51,986 nt of DNA from Oscillospiraceae bacterium (GTDB lineage Bacteria; Bacillota; Clostridia; Oscillospirales; Oscillospiraceae). The stretch is from positions 1-51,986 of the forward strand of contig JAEEZZ010000071.1 in the NCBI GenBank assembly GCA_016292255.1, in the 5' to 3' direction. Under the pieces are notes generated by a model. It ran no database searches and was not told the origin of the DNA. It saw nothing but the letters and a program-made list of their open reading frames with translations. The translations under genes and the position numbers were made by a program. Numbering within the stretch: the stretch's first letter is position 1; each line of letters opens with the position of its first letter. Shown here piece after piece: positions 50,459-51,986 of this stretch.

Positions 50459-50944
50459 ATGGGATTTGTGGATGAACTCAAGAAGCTGACCCGCCCCTAC
50501 AACGAAGATGACATGGATGAGTATGATTACGACGAGGAGGAGGATCTGGAGCCCGAACCCGAACCCGCTCCGTCTCCCCGGCGTTCCGCCTTTTCCGCAC
50601 CCGATCCCCAGCCCAGCAGCACCGCCCGCCGCTCCGGCCCCGCCAGAGTCGTCAACCTGAACAACAACAGCTCGATGCAGGTGATCCTGGTCAAGCCCGA
50701 CCGCTTCGACACGGTCTCCGAGATCGCCGACCATCTGCGGGACAAGAAGGCCGTTGTGCTGAATCTGGAATCCACCAACAAGGACGTTGCCCGCCGGCTG
50801 GTGGACTTCCTCTCCGGCGTGGCCTACGCCCTGGACGGGAAGATCAAGAAGGTTGCGATCTCTACCTACATTCTGACGCCCTTCAATGTGGAGATCGTGG
50901 GCGATCTCGTGGAGGAGCTGGAAAACAGCGGCGTTTACTTCTAA
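50459..50944 (+). CDS. sepF: Cell division protein SepF
   Basis: A 161-residue Z-ring protein that tethers and aligns FtsZ filaments on the membrane. The N-terminal amphipathic helix MGFVDELKKLTRP is the membrane anchor. An acidic Pro-rich linker follows (20-60), then the SepF core (VILVKPDRFDTVSEIADHLRD, KKAVVLNLESTNKDVARRLVDFLSG). AGGAGG lies about 12 nt before the ATG. Confidence 0.95.
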   Translation: MGFVDELKKLTRPYNEDDMDEYDYDEEEDLEPEPEPAPSPRRSAFSAPDPQPSSTARRSGPARVVNLNNNSSMQVILVKPDRFDTVSEIADHLRDKKAVVLNLESTNKDVARRLVDFLSGVAYALDGKIKKVAISTYILTPFNVEIVGDLVEELENSGVYF

Positions 50945-51065
50945 CACTTTCGTACGGGGGCGTCCGCTCCAAGGCTCCGCACCGTTCGGAATCGGGAGGC
51001 TCGGGGCGTCGAGGACGCCGCCCCCTACATGTGATTGACCACACAGAGAAAGGAAGCGTCAAGCA
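50945..51065. repeat. REP-like palindrome between sepF and divIVA
   Basis: 51003-51028 is a palindrome (GGGGCGTC...GACGCCGCCCC) with a CCTAC foot; a half-related CGTACGGGGGCGTC stretch starts at 50951. Confidence 0.6.
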
Positions 51066-51809
51066 ATGCTGACACCACAAGATTTACAGGAAGTATGTTT
51101 TGAAAAAGCCAAAATCGGCGGTTACGTGATGAAGTCCGTGGACGATTTCCTGGAGCCCATGATGGCGGACTACGTCACGCTTTACAAAGAAAACGCTGTG
51201 CTCAAGAGCAAAATGCGGCTTCTGGTGGAGCGGCTGGAAAGCTTCAAGTCCAACGAGGCCGCCATCAAAGCCTCCATGGAGAAGACCAAAGAGGAATGCG
51301 ACGCTATGGTGGCCGAGGCCCAGCGCAAGAGCGATGAGCTGGTGCAGAAGGCAAAGCTGGAGGCGCAGAACGCCAGCCGCGACGCCGACGCCTCCGTGAA
51401 CGCGGAGAACGATCGGCTGCGTCACGCCAAGGAGGCCACCGCCGAATTCGTGGCCGCTGTGGAGGCGCAGATCGCCCAGCAGCAGAAGGTGCTGGAGGCG
51501 CTCAAGAAGCTGGAGCTCCCCATGGATAAGGTCAAGCCCGTCCGCAAGGCCTACGACTACGAGGCCGAGAAGGATCCTCCCCGTCCGCAGCCCGAGAAGG
51601 AGTTGCCCCGCACCCAGTCGGAGAAGCCCGAGGACATCGCCGCCCGGATCGAGCAGAGCGTGGCCAGCATCACCGGCGAGGCTGTGCGCCCCAAGCCCGA
51701 GAACAAGCCCGACGCCGCCAAGGCAGCCACCAAGGTCATGCCCGCCCTGGACGAGCGCACCACGGCCAAGTTCGCGAATCTGAAATTCGGGAAGAATTAT
51801 CAGCCCTGA
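51066..51809 (+). CDS. divIVA: Cell division/polarity protein DivIVA
   Basis: A 247-residue coiled-coil protein that recognises curved membrane at poles and septa. The N-terminal lipid-binding part begins MLTPQDLQEVCFEKAKIGGYVMKSVDDFLEPM and has the conserved GGY turn. A long coiled coil spans about 35-155, and a charged Pro-rich tail (EAEKDPPRPQPEKELPRTQ) ends it. AAAGGAAG precedes the ATG by about 9 nt. Last gene of the yggS-sepF-divIVA cluster; a palindrome directly after the stop may end transcription. Confidence 0.93.
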   Translation: MLTPQDLQEVCFEKAKIGGYVMKSVDDFLEPMMADYVTLYKENAVLKSKMRLLVERLESFKSNEAAIKASMEKTKEECDAMVAEAQRKSDELVQKAKLEAQNASRDADASVNAENDRLRHAKEATAEFVAAVEAQIAQQQKVLEALKKLELPMDKVKPVRKAYDYEAEKDPPRPQPEKELPRTQSEKPEDIAARIEQSVASITGEAVRPKPENKPDAAKAATKVMPALDERTTAKFANLKFGKNYQP

Positions 51810-51810
51810 C

Positions 51811-51835
51811 CGTAGGGGCGGCCAGTGGCCGCCCG
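51811..51835. repeat. REP-like palindrome after divIVA
   Basis: CGTAGG foot with arms GGCGGCC-AGT-GGCCGCC, 1 bp after the divIVA stop. There is no T-run, so it is not a standard terminator. Confidence 0.75.
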
Positions 51836-51854
51836 CCCGAGGCAACAGGAGCCG

Positions 51855-51986
51855 AGTTATGATTGCCCTTACGGGCAAGTTATGATTTCCCTGCGGGAAA
51901 GTTATGATGCCTGCGGCAGTTAGCAGCTTGCGAAGCAATCATAACTTGTGCGAAGCACAATCATCACTTGCGAAGTAATCATAACA
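51855..51986. repeat. Mirrored hairpin array, family B (copy B3), running off the window
   Basis: Forward units with GTTATGAT linkers have stems GCCC/GGGC, TCCC/GGGA and GCC/GGC. They turn near 51920 into inverted units with ATCATAACT linkers and stems TTGC/GCAA and TTGTGC/GCACAA. Plus-strand loops in the inverted half are all GAA. No gene is inside. Confidence 0.85.

Noticed and set aside
51811-51835. Rho-independent terminator of divIVA
   Set aside because: A good hairpin but no following T-run; it matches the dispersed REP-like family better.

Overview
ORGANISM. The window is GC-rich, densely coding DNA from a Gram-positive Clostridia-type bacterium, most like the Oscillospiraceae/Ruminococcaceae. 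The evidence is a CIRCE-controlled hrcA-grpE-dnaK-dnaJ operon, the infC-rpmI-rplT operon, holB next to ricT, sepF and divIVA, a mutSL-miaA-ynbB neighbourhood, a PPi-type phosphofructokinase, and BspA-like and SLH surface proteins. Family names come from reading the protein sequences, not from searches. No rRNA, tRNA, CRISPR array, transposase or integrase was recognised.

LAYOUT. 1-5200: sugar/nucleoside kinase (-), then holB, a low-GC orphan gene between exact 42-bp repeats, and ricT (+). 5200-10950 (-): M29 aminopeptidase, a HExxH lipoprotein, and an operon of two winged-helix membrane proteins, ung and a small lipoprotein. 11000-15000 (+): phosphofructokinase, a small XRE locus, a YwlG-family gene and infC-rpmI-rplT. 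15000-19700 (-): two secreted SLH proteins. 20300-26650 (-): U32 protease, maf, mreC, mreD and PBP2, a cell-shape operon. 27000-39600 (-): miaB, mutS, mutL, miaA, msrA, ynbB-like, cca and a membrane protein, with two four-helix-bundle (23S-IVP/S23) genes inserted. 39700-44950 (-): heat-shock operon. 45000-51986 (+): truncated MscS-like protein, topB, hfq, HlyD-like adaptor, yggS, sepF and divIVA.

WHAT STANDS OUT. The spaces between genes, and several genes themselves, are filled by layered repeats. (1) Two families of hairpin arrays have constant linkers (TGAAG; GTTAWGAT) alternating with mini-hairpins. The stems differ from unit to unit but stay self-complementary, and on one defined strand nearly every loop is GNA or GNNA. 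One family is a roughly 220-270 bp mobile-like element: four hairpins, a conserved core, then four inverted hairpins. It occurs as three whole copies, one half copy and one core-less copy. (2) Several unrelated sequences are repeated with the same 7-bp unit length. The TTTTGCA unit is open in all six frames and encodes the peptide MQNAKCK on the used strand. (3) REP-like palindromes are flanked by CTACG. Classes 2 and 3 lie in frame inside Ung, Maf, MutL and Cca, enlarging genome-maintenance enzymes without removing their catalytic motifs. This resembles the Rickettsia palindromic elements in principle but not in sequence. (4) Both S23/IVP-family genes are bracketed by such repeats and interrupt the mutS-mutL-miaA gene order.

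LIMITS. All alignments were made by eye. Starts were chosen from visible ribosome binding sites and may be off by a few codons. Repeat functions are inference.
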